Positions 53,345 through 62,919 of a DNA stretch of 64,000 nt are shown one piece after another. The stretch's first letter is position 1. Every line of letters begins with the position of its first letter. The stretch covers positions 1-64,000 of the forward strand of contig NZ_QRNF01000006.1 in NCBI RefSeq assembly GCF_003474435.1, given 5' to 3'. Below the pieces are notes generated by a model. That model was given only the letters and a program-made list of their open reading frames with translations. It was not told the DNA's origin and did not search any database. The stretch comes from Ruminococcus sp. AF46-10NS (GTDB lineage Bacteria > Bacillota > Clostridia > Lachnospirales > Lachnospiraceae). The translations under genes and the position numbers were made by a program.

Positions 53345-54439
53345 TTACGCTACATGTGAGCTGCTTGCGTTACTTTTTTCCAGGCCGCAGGCCTTGGCAT
53401 ATTCATGAAGCTTCTCTTTTGCAGTATAATTCAGATTCTGCGGAACCTGGATCTGGATGGTTACATACTGGTCACCGCGAACTTCCGGATTCTTCATGGA
53501 GACGATACCTTTTCCTCTCAGACGGATTTTGGAGCCGGACTGCATGCCTTCACGGATCTTGCAGATCACATTTCCGTAAAGAGTAGGAACAGTAGCCTCA
53601 CCGCCAAATACAGCTGTTGTATACGGAATGGAAATGGTAGTATAAACATCAGAGCCTTTCCGCTCATATCCGGGACGGGTGCCAACTGTAACTTTCAAAA
53701 GCAGATCACCAGGTTCTCCACCGCCGGTTCCTGGCATTCCTTTTCCCTTAAGACGGATGCTCTTGCCGGTGTCTATACCTGCCGGAATGTGAACCTGAAG
53801 TGTCTGCGGTGCGCCGGAACTCCCATCCGGACCGGACAGGGAAATTCTCTTGTCTGCACCAAAAGCTGCCTCATCGAAAGTTACGTTGATGCTGGCCTTC
53901 ACATCAGAGCCCTTCTGTGCAAAATCCTGCTGATGGAATCCGCCGAAACCGCTGCCACCAAATCCATTGCTGCCAAAACCGCTTCTGCTGTGGAATCCGC
54001 TGCCTCCGCCGAAATGGGAATAACTTCTGTTGCTACCGCCAAAACCGTTGCTTCCGCTATGGTTGCCATGGAACATATTTCCGAAGATATCTCCGAAAAT
54101 ATCATCCATATCTTCACCATTAAAATGAAATTCCTGATATCCGCCATTGGTTCCACCGTGAAATCCGCTGAAGCCGCCTGTACCTGCACCTGCGCCCGGA
54201 TCGGCTCCGGCTTCAAAAGCAGCGTGGCCGAACTGATCGTACATTTTCTTTTTCTTAGGATCGCTTAAGACATCATAGGCCTCATTTACTTCTTTGAATT
54301 TATCTGCTGCGTCCGCATTTCCGGCGTTGGTATCCGGATGATATTTCTTGGCCAGTTTACGGTATGCTTTTTTTATTGTTTTCTCATCTGCGTTCCGGTC
54401 AATGCCCAGAACGTCGTAATAATCTCTTTTTGCTGACAT
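53345..54439 (-). CDS. cbpA: DnaJ/CbpA-type co-chaperone without zinc finger
   Basis: 364 residues from ATG 54439 (GGGAAGG upstream). The J domain ([33 protein letters not shown]) is followed by a long Gly/Phe/Ser region (about 80-190) and the two C-terminal beta domains ([44 protein letters not shown]). The four C-x2-C-x-G-x-G zinc repeats of DnaJ are missing, so it is a class B J-protein. It stimulates Hsp70 ATP hydrolysis. dnaK is not in the window. Confidence 0.92.
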   Translation of the reverse strand: MSAKRDYYDVLGIDRNADEKTIKKAYRKLAKKYHPDTNAGNADAADKFKEVNEAYDVLSDPKKKKMYDQFGHAAFEAGADPGAGAGTGGFSGFHGGTNGGYQEFHFNGEDMDDIFGDIFGNMFHGNHSGSNGFGGSNRSYSHFGGGSGFHSRSGFGSNGFGGSGFGGFHQQDFAQKGSDVKASINVTFDEAAFGADKRISLSGPDGSSGAPQTLQVHIPAGIDTGKSIRLKGKGMPGTGGGEPGDLLLKVTVGTRPGYERKGSDVYTTISIPYTTAVFGGEATVPTLYGNVICKIREGMQSGSKIRLRGKGIVSMKNPEVRGDQYVTIQIQVPQNLNYTAKEKLHEYAKACGLEKSNASSSHVA

Positions 54440-54537
54440 GGTATTCACCTTCCCTTACATAATTATGCTGTCTGTGCGCAGCAGTTCAAAATCCTGTAAA
54501 ATATGATCTCTGAATTGCTGCATCTGCGTACAAAATT

Positions 54538-54653
54538 CCCCGGGAATAATTCCCGGGGGATAACTTCAAAATCTTCGGTAAAACTGGTTTGATAAAAAAG
54601 TGCTCTCCCAGTTGTTCTATATAGAATATAACACCTAAAACATGAAATGTCAA
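54538..54653 (-). promoter_or_regulatory. cbpA promoter and leader hairpin
   Basis: On the minus strand TTGACA (plus TGTCAA 54648-54653), 17-base spacer, TATATT (plus AATATA 54625-54630). About 60 bases into the leader lies a perfect hairpin CCCCGGGAA-TAA-TTCCCGGGG (54538-54558) followed by AATTTTG, able to act as an attenuator. The same -35/-10 pair (TTGACA/TATATT) precedes Hsp20. In the rest of 54440-54896, TATAAT at 54730-54735 is a probable -10 box of the SH3 gene. Confidence 0.5.
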
Positions 54654-54896
54654 CCCTCTGTCCCGATATAAGTCCAATTCGGACTCACCACAGATATATG
54701 ATTCTTACAGATTTTTACAGGAAATATGATATAATACTGACATAAAATCCCGGCAGATATCTGATCGGTAAGAACAGATCAGCTTATCAGCAGAAAAAAT
54801 ATCATATTGTCGGGGAATTGCGTTTATCAAATATGCAGCAGAGCAGAAGAATATACAAATATTTGCTTTGCTGACAAAGAAAAAGGAGGCATGTCT

Positions 54897-55850
54897 ATGG
54901 AGAAAAAAACTTATCTGTCATTCATAAAAACAGTGAAATACCTGGCACTTTTTGTATTTATTTTTGCGACGGCATTTATGATGACAACACAGAGGACACA
55001 CGCAGCAGCAGGAACAACTTTTCAGGTGAATGTAAAGAGTGGCTACCTGGCTTTTCGAAGTGAGAAAGCTTTTGACAAGAGTAATGAGATTGGCCAGCTG
55101 AATACCGGAGATCTGGTTGAGGTTACAAACAGGAAGGATTCTACTTACTGGTACGCATATTCTCCGAAGCTTGATAAGTCCGGATATGTAGACAAGAATT
55201 ATATCAAAGCGGTGGAAAGTGAATCCACATCCAATGATTCCTGGACTGTAAAAGTAAAAAGCGGTTATCTGGCTCTTCGAAACACAGCAGCCTATAATGA
55301 CAGTAATGAGATCGGCCGTCTGAATACAGGTGATACTGTCCTTGTAAAAGACAGCAGTGATTCTACTTACTGGTATGTATATTCTCCGAAGCTTGATAAA
55401 TGCGGATATGTGGATAACCGATACATTTATAACAGCGGCCTGTGGACAGTGAAAGTAGAGAAAGGCTATCTGGCTCTTCGTAATAAGCCGGCTTACAATG
55501 ACAGCAATGAGATCGGTCAGTTAAATACAGGTGACACGGTACAGGTGAAGGATACCAGCGACAGCAATTACTGGTACGTGTATTCTCCGCTGCTTGATAA
55601 AACAGGATATGTGGACAAAAACTATATCACCGGTGGTTCAGAGGTTACGTACCCGACAATGACCGTCCAGGTGGAAAAAGGGTATCTGGCATTGCGGAAT
55701 GCGAAAGCCTATGACAAAAATAATGAGATTGCGCAGTTAAATACAGGCGATCAGGTGGAGATCATTGAGAAAAAAGACAGTACTTACTGGTATGTATACG
55801 TTCCGAAACTTGGAAAAGAAGGATATGTAGATAAGAATTACCTTAAATAA
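54897..55850 (+). CDS. Secreted protein with four SH3b-like repeats
   Basis: 317 residues from ATG 54897 (AAGGAGG, spacing 7). A signal peptide (YLALFVFIFATAFMMTTQRTHA) ends near residue 40. Four repeats of about 66 residues follow, each with GYLA-F/L-R-x2-x-A-Y/F, SNEIGQLNTGD, STYWY-x-YSPKLDK and GYVDKNYI, typical of bacterial SH3 domains. No catalytic domain is attached, so it may bind cell wall peptides or serve as a wall-tethered adaptor. Two strains could differ in repeat number. Confidence 0.88.
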   Translation: MEKKTYLSFIKTVKYLALFVFIFATAFMMTTQRTHAAAGTTFQVNVKSGYLAFRSEKAFDKSNEIGQLNTGDLVEVTNRKDSTYWYAYSPKLDKSGYVDKNYIKAVESESTSNDSWTVKVKSGYLALRNTAAYNDSNEIGRLNTGDTVLVKDSSDSTYWYVYSPKLDKCGYVDNRYIYNSGLWTVKVEKGYLALRNKPAYNDSNEIGQLNTGDTVQVKDTSDSNYWYVYSPLLDKTGYVDKNYITGGSEVTYPTMTVQVEKGYLALRNAKAYDKNNEIAQLNTGDQVEIIEKKDSTYWYVYVPKLGKEGYVDKNYLK

Positions 55851-55891
55851 TAAGCGTAAATTACCAAACATGGCAGCAGGGAGGTTGACAG

Positions 55892-56803
55892 ATGACGCTG
55901 GCACAGCTTAGATATACGATTGAGATCGCAAAAGCAGGCTCTATGAATGAGGCAGCTAAAAGCCTTTATATTTCCCAGCCCAGTCTTTCTACAGCGATCA
56001 GGGAACTGGAAGCAGAGACGGGTGTTGAGATATTCCGGAGAACAAACAGAGGAATTGCAGTGACACCGGCAGGTGAGGAATTTCTCGGATATGCGAGACA
56101 GGTGGTTGAACAGTATAAACTGATGGAAGCCAAATATATTTTCAAGGAGCAGTCACGAAAGAAATTCAGTGTTTCCATGCAGCACTATACATTTGCAGTG
56201 AATGCTTTTGTGGAACTTGTGAAACAGTTCGGAATGGATGAGTATGAATTCGCAGTTCATGAGACAAAGACCTATCAGGTGATTGAAGATGTACGTGATT
56301 TTAAAAGTGAGATCGGAATTCTTTACGTCAATGATTTCAACCGAAAGGTTCTGACGAAGATGTTTCATGAATATGGTCTGGAGTTTCACGAGCTTCTGAA
56401 CTGCAGTATTTACGTTTACATGTGGAAAGGCCATCCACTGGCAAAACGAGAGATGATAACTCTGGAAGAACTGAAAGAATATCCTTGTCTGTCTTTTGAA
56501 CAGGGAGGAAATAATTCCTTTTATTTTGCAGAGGAGGTTTTAAGTACTTACGAATATAAACGTCTGATCAAAGCAGATGACAGAGCGACTATGCTGAATC
56601 TGATGGTAGGACTTAACGGTTACACGCTGTGTTCAGGAATTATCTGCGAGGATCTCAACGGTTCTGATTACTGTGCTGTGAAACTGGATTCTGATGAGAT
56701 CATGACCATTGGATACATCGCAAGAAAAGGTGTTAATATCAGTGCCCTTGGAAAAAAATATCTTGAGGAGATCTCAAAATATAAGGACAAGGCGTTGAAA
56801 TAA
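55892..56803 (+). CDS. LysR family transcriptional regulator
   Basis: 303 residues, normal length. The N-terminal winged helix-turn-helix is textbook (LRYTIEIAKAGSMNEAAKSLYISQPSLSTAIRELEAETGVEIFRR) and the effector domain shows KMFHEYGLEFHELL and GYIARKG. AGGGAGG precedes the start. Its target may be the neighbouring nitroreductase gene, which is convergent; the palindrome at 57438 would be a candidate site. Confidence 0.92.
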   Translation: MTLAQLRYTIEIAKAGSMNEAAKSLYISQPSLSTAIRELEAETGVEIFRRTNRGIAVTPAGEEFLGYARQVVEQYKLMEAKYIFKEQSRKKFSVSMQHYTFAVNAFVELVKQFGMDEYEFAVHETKTYQVIEDVRDFKSEIGILYVNDFNRKVLTKMFHEYGLEFHELLNCSIYVYMWKGHPLAKREMITLEELKEYPCLSFEQGGNNSFYFAEEVLSTYEYKRLIKADDRATMLNLMVGLNGYTLCSGIICEDLNGSDYCAVKLDSDEIMTIGYIARKGVNISALGKKYLEEISKYKDKALK

Positions 56804-56811
56804 GTGAAAAT

Positions 56812-56880
56812 AAAAATCTGGCAGAATTGTTACCGGATACGTAAGATGCGTATGAGAAGGACAGTTCTGCCAGATTTTTT
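56812..56880. terminator. Bidirectional terminator between LysR and nitroreductase
   Basis: AAAAATCTGGCAGAA (56812-56826) pairs with TTCTGCCAGATTTTT (56865-56879), with T-runs at both ends on the respective strands. Confidence 0.8.
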
Positions 56881-56896
56881 GTTATGGTCGTTTGGA

Positions 56897-57414
56897 TCAG
56901 ACGCGGATCACAAATCCCTCTTTACGAGGCTTTGCATCCGGATACTCGCAGTCACGGTATCCCAGAACACAGTGCCGATGCCAACATACTCTTCCGGAAC
57001 GCCCCACTGTTTCTTAAGTTCTTTTCCTTCCTCGGAATCAAAAACTTCTCTTGCGCGGTGGATCCAGCAGGAATCAACACCAAGGGCATGAGCTGCATTC
57101 ATAAGATTTCCCATCACAAGGCTGCCATTCTCAACACATGTACCCATTTTGCTGTCTGAGAAAACAATGATCACGGTCGGAGCACCGTAGAATGGATCAG
57201 ATTTGCTGCCCATAACATCTGCGTTCATCCTGGAAAGTTTTGCCACGAGGTCAGGGTCCTGTGTTACGACCATAAGAGTGCTCTGCTGTCCCATACCGCT
57301 TGGGGAATATTCGCCGGCCTTCAGGATCACATCCAGAGTTTCCTGGGGAACAAGGTCCTTCTTATAAGCGCGGATACTTCTGCGCTCCAGAAGATTTTTG
57401 ATGCTTTCGTTCAT
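56897..57414 (-). CDS. Nitroreductase family protein, frame break near the C-terminus
   Basis: The N-terminal 150 residues are a complete nitroreductase core (LLERRSIRAYKKDLVP, YSPSGMGQQS, GVDSCWIHRAREVFDS). The last part as written ends at 56908 in WDTVTASIRMQ...; one extra base restores GYRDCEYPDAKPRKEGF and VIRV with a stop at 56897-56899, the usual end of these proteins. About 171 residues in all. It reduces a nitro or quinone compound with NAD(P)H and FMN. The ATG is preceded by AGGAGG. A palindrome lies in its 5' region. Confidence 0.88.
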
Positions 57415-57437
57415 AATATTTTACCTCCTGAATAATT

Positions 57438-57503
57438 GCAATTTCTGAAATTGCTATAGTAATCTGATGGAATTATTATAGCGCAGATAAGTCTGATTTC
57501 CAA
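57438..57503 (-). promoter_or_regulatory. Nitroreductase promoter and operator-like palindrome
   Basis: Minus-strand promoter TTGGAA, 17-base spacer, TATAAT (plus ATTATA 57475-57480, TTCCAA 57498-57503). Downstream of the start point GCAATTTC-T-GAAATTGC (57438-57454) is a perfect 8-base palindrome, a good repressor site. The rest of 57504-57698 shows no gene. Confidence 0.5.
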
Positions 57504-57698
57504 GTAGTTATAACTTTACAACTTAAGGCAGAGTATTATATAATCGAATAAACTGCAAAGCAGGTTATTGATGTAGAGTTGCGTAGCGAATGCTTTTATT
57601 CAATTAACGTAGAGTATTCCGGCGGACGTTGTGATGTCGGGATGTGTAGGGTGAAGATTGAGAAGGAATATACGTGACAGAAGAATATGAGGTGTCAG

Positions 57699-57968
57699 AT
57701 GGAAAAAATTCGAAAACATTTTTACTTTTCAGGAAGAGTTCAGGGAGTTGGATTTCGTTACCGCTCTTTTTATATCGCGCAGGATATGGGAGTGACCGGA
57801 TGGGTGCGGAATCTTTGGGATGATCGCGTGGAGATGGAGGTTCAGGGAACCAGAGAGGAGATCCGGGAGATGGTTGAGAGGCTTTCCCAGCAGAATTATG
57901 TGGAGATCGAAGGAATCGAGTCTAAGGAAATTCCGCTGGAGAAGGAGAGCAGTTTCCGGATAAGGTGA
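57699..57968 (+). CDS. acyP: Acylphosphatase
   Basis: 89 residues from ATG 57699 (GAGGTG nearby); the ATG at 57687 has a poorer site. The active-site loop GRVQGVGFRYRSF with Arg20 and the VRNLWD segment with Asn38 are both intact. The enzyme hydrolyses acyl phosphates such as acetyl phosphate or 1,3-bisphosphoglycerate. It is convergent with the CdaR gene, whose stop lies 20 bases away. Confidence 0.93.
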   Translation: MEKIRKHFYFSGRVQGVGFRYRSFYIAQDMGVTGWVRNLWDDRVEMEVQGTREEIREMVERLSQQNYVEIEGIESKEIPLEKESSFRIR

Positions 57969-57987
57969 TATTGGAGGGGCAGAGGAC

Positions 57988-59151
57988 TTACTCCATCTCC
58001 AATGCCAGGTACAACAGAACAGCGTCTCGAAATTTCCGGGGATTAAGACCACATTTTTTATAAATGTGGTTTAATTTATATTGGAGAGTATTTTTATGGA
58101 GAAAAAGCTTTTCCGCAGTGTCGGCCAGTGACATTTCCAGAGAAAAATAGGTGCGAAGAAGTTCCTGCTCGTTGTCAGAGAGGAGGCAGATAGTTTTTTC
58201 GGCAAATTCTTTACGGTCTTCTGGTGATACAGAGGAAAGAATGATTTCCAGAGTGAGATTGTCAAACAGTACGTAATGTTCTATTGCGCTTTTGTCAGTG
58301 TCATTGCCGGCTGCTGGAAACTGCAGACTGCGAAGGGCAGTTTCAGCCGTTTTCAGAGAAATACTGAGCTGATGCAGAGGCACGGATCTTCCCACTGCAA
58401 TGGACAGGGTATCGCCATGCTGTTCGGCAAAACGGCGCAGCTTCCCGGAGATCTCGGAGAAACGGGAACTGTCTGCGACAGCCAGGTAATCGCCCGGGTA
58501 GCGAAAGGTGTACAGCGTGATTCCTGTATCTATGAAAAGATTTCGAATATGATGCTCTGGAAGGGAAAAATCAGTATTTGTTTTTACATCAACAGATGCA
58601 TTTTCAGTAGAGTGGGCCTGTGCGGAATGCACTGTATCGGAATATGTCCGTATCAGGATCAGCCGCTTGGGTGTGTCAGGATCAATCTGAAATTCTCTGA
58701 GACATTTCAGAAGGTATTCCGGGTTCTGGGCATCGCCATGGAGCAGGGAACTGATGACAAAATGCTTCTTATCTGCCTGATGCTGGCTGTACTGGCTCAG
58801 TTCCTGCTCACGGATCAGAAGGCTGGTAATGCGCTGGGCCAGAAACGCATACTTGCGCACTTTTTCCGGTGAGCCGGTGATGCCGATCACGGCCAGAAGG
58901 TTGTCCTCATGATAAAGGGGCATATTGATTCCCTGCCGTGTCCCGGTAAAATTTTCGGATTCAGCCACTTCGATCGTAACGCCCGTGGCAGCAGCCTTTC
59001 GTCCGATCTCATGAAAGGTTCCGATTCGGGCAGAATTGGTACTGGCGATAATAGTGCCGGAGGGATTGATGAAATTGATATCATAGCTGCAGACGTCTTT
59101 AATGGTGTTGACGATCTGCTGGGCGAGAGCATGGCTGATGTGTGTGATCAT
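57988..59151 (-). CDS. cdaR: CdaR-type sugar diacid regulator
   Basis: 387 residues. The N-terminal diacid recognition domain reads LAQQIVNTIKDVCSYDINFINPSGTIIASTN and GIPI-like GINMPLYHEDNLLAVIGITGSPEKV; a PucR-type helix-turn-helix is at the C-terminus (LSLADTAEKLFLHKNTLQYKLNHIYKKCGLNPR). CdaR activates genes for glucarate, galactarate and glycerate use. It is divergent from glycerate kinase at 59413, its natural target. AGGAGGTT precedes the start. Confidence 0.92.
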   Translation of the reverse strand: MITHISHALAQQIVNTIKDVCSYDINFINPSGTIIASTNSARIGTFHEIGRKAAATGVTIEVAESENFTGTRQGINMPLYHEDNLLAVIGITGSPEKVRKYAFLAQRITSLLIREQELSQYSQHQADKKHFVISSLLHGDAQNPEYLLKCLREFQIDPDTPKRLILIRTYSDTVHSAQAHSTENASVDVKTNTDFSLPEHHIRNLFIDTGITLYTFRYPGDYLAVADSSRFSEISGKLRRFAEQHGDTLSIAVGRSVPLHQLSISLKTAETALRSLQFPAAGNDTDKSAIEHYVLFDNLTLEIILSSVSPEDRKEFAEKTICLLSDNEQELLRTYFSLEMSLADTAEKLFLHKNTLQYKLNHIYKKCGLNPRKFRDAVLLYLALEME

Positions 59152-59412
59152 AGGGAACCTCCTTGATTTCTTTTGGAAAGTATATCATATAGAATTCAAA
59201 ACTTCAATTTTGCTATGTTATATATAACAATAAAATACAGAAATATATAAAGAATATAGCATATATAATATATACATTTATTTCCGAATTTATTATGATA
59301 AGAACGGAAAAAAGGTTGAATGCAAATAGACATTCGCTTACTGCTGATGTGAAGCGCGGGCAGGGAATGAGAAGTCTGTTTTATGGAAAAAATCTCACAG
59401 GAGGAACGAATA

Positions 59413-60543
59413 ATGAAAGTAGTCACAGCAATCGATTCTTTTAAAGGAAGCATGACATCCATGGAGGCTGGTTTTGCAGCAGCAGCGGGAATCCATCGTG
59501 TGGATGCCAGCGCAGAGGTTCAGGTAAGACCGCTGGCAGATGGTGGTGAGGGTACTGTGGAGGCTCTTGTTGCAGGAATGAACGGAAAAACAGAGTATGT
59601 TAAAGTTACAGGCCCTCTTGGTGAGCCGGTAATCTGTGAGTATGGAATTATCGAGAGCACAAAAACAGCAGTTATCGAGATGGCAGGAGCAGCAGGAATC
59701 ACACAGGTTCCAGATGAGAAAAGAAATCCTCTTTACACCACAACTTACGGTGTAGGTGAGGTTATCAAGGATGCTATCGAAAAAGGCTGCCGCAGATTTA
59801 TTGTAGGTATCGGCGGAAGTGCTACAAATGACGGCGGTGTGGGAATGCTTCAGGCACTTGGCTACGCATTCCTTGATAAAGACGGCAAACAGGTTCTGCC
59901 GGGAGCACGTGGACTCAAGGATATCACAGAGATCACAGATGCCTACGTGATCCCGGAACTTGCAGAATGTAAATTCCGTGTTGCCTGTGATGTAACCAAT
60001 CCTCTTTGCGGAGAGCTGGGATGTAGCGCAATCTACGGTCCGCAGAAAGGTGCAACTCCTGAGATGATCAAGGATATGGATCAGTGGCTTGGAGCTTACG
60101 CGGAGCTTGCAAAAGGACGTTTTCCGAAGGCAGATCCGGAGTATCCGGGAACAGGAGCAGCCGGTGGAATGGGCTTCGCATTCCTTACCTTTACAGATGC
60201 GGTTCTGGAATCCGGTATTAATATCGTTCTGGACGAGACGAAGCTTGAGGATTATATTAAAGACGCAGATCTTGTGATCACAGGTGAGGGCCGCATGGAC
60301 GGTCAGACTGCCATGGGAAAAGCTCCGGTCGGTGTTGCAAAGCTTGCGAAAAAGCATGGCAAAAAAGTCATCGCTTTTGCAGGTGCGGTACAGCGTGACG
60401 CAAGAGCCTGCAACGATGCAGGAATCGACGCGTTTTTCCCGATCCTCCGCGGTGTGGTAACACTGGAGGAAGCCATGAAGAATGAGAATGCAAAACAGAA
60501 CATGGCAGATACTGTGGAGCAGGTTATCCGTTTGATGAAGTAA
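59413..60543 (+). CDS. glxK: Glycerate kinase
   Basis: 376 residues from ATG 59413, which follows AGGAGGA; the ATG at 59383 is unlikely. The glycerate kinase type 1 fold shows IDSFKGSMTSMEAGFAAA, LADGGEGTVEALV, the nucleotide loop GIGGSATNDGGVGMLQALGY and ITGEGRMDGQTAMGKAPVGVA. It makes 2- or 3-phosphoglycerate from glycerate, the last step in glucarate/galactarate or glyoxylate use. The divergent CdaR regulator supports that. No glucarate dehydratase is seen here. The AT-rich 59152-59412 is the shared regulatory region. Confidence 0.95.
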   Translation: MKVVTAIDSFKGSMTSMEAGFAAAAGIHRVDASAEVQVRPLADGGEGTVEALVAGMNGKTEYVKVTGPLGEPVICEYGIIESTKTAVIEMAGAAGITQVPDEKRNPLYTTTYGVGEVIKDAIEKGCRRFIVGIGGSATNDGGVGMLQALGYAFLDKDGKQVLPGARGLKDITEITDAYVIPELAECKFRVACDVTNPLCGELGCSAIYGPQKGATPEMIKDMDQWLGAYAELAKGRFPKADPEYPGTGAAGGMGFAFLTFTDAVLESGINIVLDETKLEDYIKDADLVITGEGRMDGQTAMGKAPVGVAKLAKKHGKKVIAFAGAVQRDARACNDAGIDAFFPILRGVVTLEEAMKNENAKQNMADTVEQVIRLMK

Positions 60544-60640
60544 GCCAGGTTGATAAATACTGTATGATGCACGATTTACCAGGAAGCGTGTTCAGAAAGT
60601 AGACAGTAAACCGACTGAAGATATCAGTTTTATATGCAGA

Positions 60641-60715
60641 AAAAAGCCAGACACATTTGAGATGATAAGAATCTTATTTAAAGATTCTGCTTACAGTCTC
60701 AGTGTCTGGCTTTTT
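60641..60715. terminator. Bidirectional terminator between glxK and the flavodiiron gene
   Basis: AAAAAGCCAGACAC (60641-60654) pairs with GTGTCTGGCTTTTT (60702-60715), with an inner hairpin around 60669-60687. Confidence 0.75.
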
Positions 60716-60757
60716 CAGGTTTATAATTTGTGTTCAGACAGAAGTCTCAGTAAATAT

Positions 60758-62549
60758 TTATCCTTCAATCGGCTCGAAGTCAACAGCCCCATGTTTGCAC
60801 AGCGGCAGATGATATCTTCCGGAAGCTCGTCGCCTCGTAGATATATCCGCAGACTTTGCATACCCAGCCTTTTTTTCCTTCGGTCTGAGGCTTCGGTTTT
60901 ACATTTTTCTGATAGTAGGTGTAAGTCATAGTCTCCTGATCGCTCATGACACGGGCCTCTGTAACGCTGCAGATGAACATTCCGTGTGTGCCAAGATCCA
61001 CATAATTTTCTACTTTCAGAGACATGAATGCGTTGATATATTTATCCAGGAATACCAGTCCATTGTCAGAATGATTCACTTTCTGGCCGGCAAACTTATC
61101 TGCGCTTCTTCCAGACTGGAAACCAAATTGCTCAAAAACAGAGAACGGAGCGTCCACGGAGAGACAGTTTACATTCATAATACCGGTCTGCTGGATCACA
61201 TGATGAGAATAGTTGGCTTTGTTGATATTGACGGCTACGCGGTAAGGATTGTCAGTAAGCTGTGTAACGGTGTTGACGATAAGACCGTTGTCTTTTTTGC
61301 CATCGTTTGAGGTTACTACATAGAGACCGTAGCCGATACGGAACAGTGCAGTCATATCACTTTTGTTTGCAAGACTGTCGTTTTTTGCGATATATTCCTG
61401 GCAGAGCTCATCAGCCATTACATCCATCTGTTTGCGGTTTTCCTCGTTTACTGCAGACATGATCTTTACAGTAGTGTTCAACCAGTTGATCTTTTTGCAT
61501 TTGGAAAGCATTTCTTTCATAACCTTGGCGGCCAGTGGTGCCCAGCTTCCATTTTCGATAAGACCTACGGTACGGTTCTGGAAATTATGCTCCACCAGAC
61601 GGGTAATAAAATCATTCATAAACGGATAGATACTTGCGTTATAGGTAGTGGTTGCCAGAACCAGCTTGGAGTAGCGAAAAGCATCGCTGAGTGCCTGGGA
61701 CATGTCATCTCTTGCCAGGTCATAGATCAGCACTCTCGGACATCCTTTGGCACGGAATTTGTCGGCAAGCTGCTGAACCGCTGTTCTTGTGTGTCCGTAC
61801 ACGGAAGTATATGCGATCACGATTCCGTCATCCTCCGGTGTGTAGGAAGACCAGGTATCGTAAAGCCCGATATAATGTCCGAGGTTTTCATTAAGAACCG
61901 GTCCGTGAAGCGGGCAGATGGTCTGGATATCCAGAGCTGCAGCAACCTTGAGAAGCTTCTGTACCTGCGCGCCGTATTTGCCGACAATGCCGATAAAATA
62001 TCTTCTTGCCTCATCATCCCATGGCTCATCCACATCCAGAGCACCGAATTTTCCGAAACCATCTGCGGAAAAAAGTACTTTATCTGTGCTGTCATAAGTA
62101 ACCATAACCTCCGGCCAGTGTACCATCGGGGCGAATACGAAGGTCAGGTTATGATTTCCCAGAGAAAGGCTGGAGCCATTATCTACGACAATTTTCTGAC
62201 CTTCCAGATCCAGATCAAAAAAGTTCTGGATCATAGCAAAAGCTTTCTGATTGGAGACAACAGTAGTATCTGGATAAACCTTCATGAAGTTTGCAATATT
62301 AGCTGCATGATCCGGTTCCATATGCTGTACGATGAGATAATCAGGTCTTCGGTTTCCGAGAACCTGCTGGATATTATCAAGCCATTCGTGGGTAAAATTG
62401 GCATCTACTGTATCCATGACAGCAGTTTTTTCGTCCAGGATCACATAGGAGTTGTAGGACATACCGTTTGGAACTTTGTACTGGCCTTCGAAAAGGTCAA
62501 TCTGGTGATCGTTTACGCCTACATATTTGATAGTATCTGTGATTTTCAT
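60758..62549 (-). CDS. FprA-type flavodiiron protein with flavin reductase and rubredoxin domains
   Basis: About 597 residues. Domains in order: metallo-beta-lactamase-like diiron domain with HMEPDHAANI and HGPVLNE, flavodoxin (IAYTSVYGHTRTAVQQLADKF), flavin reductase-like part (about 410-550) and a C-terminal rubredoxin (WVCKVCGYIYE). As written the rubredoxin frame breaks twice; two added bases give GDELPEDIICPLCKHGAVDFEP and a stop at 60758, a proper rubredoxin with both C-x2-C pairs. Such enzymes reduce oxygen to water or nitric oxide, protecting anaerobes. The ATG at 62549 follows AAGAGG. The divergent Crp/Fnr gene probably controls it. Confidence 0.9.
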
Positions 62550-62648
62550 GAGCAATACCTCTTTTCTTTCTATGGTGGATTTATGTGAGTGGCTGTTTTA
62601 TTTGTTCTTAACTTTGATAAAAATATAACAGATTCGCCACAATAATTC

Positions 62649-62664
62649 TGTTGCAAATACAACA
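62649..62664. promoter_or_regulatory. Inverted repeat between the flavodiiron and Crp/Fnr genes
   Basis: TGTTG-CAAATA-CAACA resembles a Crp/Fnr-family operator (5-base arms, 6-base centre). It lies 100 bases upstream of the flavodiiron start. The rest of 62550-62919 holds a possible -10 box TATAAA at 62872 for the regulator; no gene is seen. Confidence 0.45.
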
Positions 62665-62919
62665 AAATATGGAAAATATATAAATGTCATTATTAAAATA
62701 AACATTTTTCCAGGGGATTATTACAGCGTGTTTTCCAGATAATGTTTTATAAAATGCTTGTGATTTCGGTGCATTGCGAAGTGTACTGCTGGCCACGGAG
62801 TGAACAGTAATACAGAGCGTGATGTCATTCATGGAATGAACCGCTTTATCTTTACATTTCAGATATGCTGGTATAAAATCATGAGCAGATAACATGGGGA
62901 AGGATGGGGAAAAGAAGCT

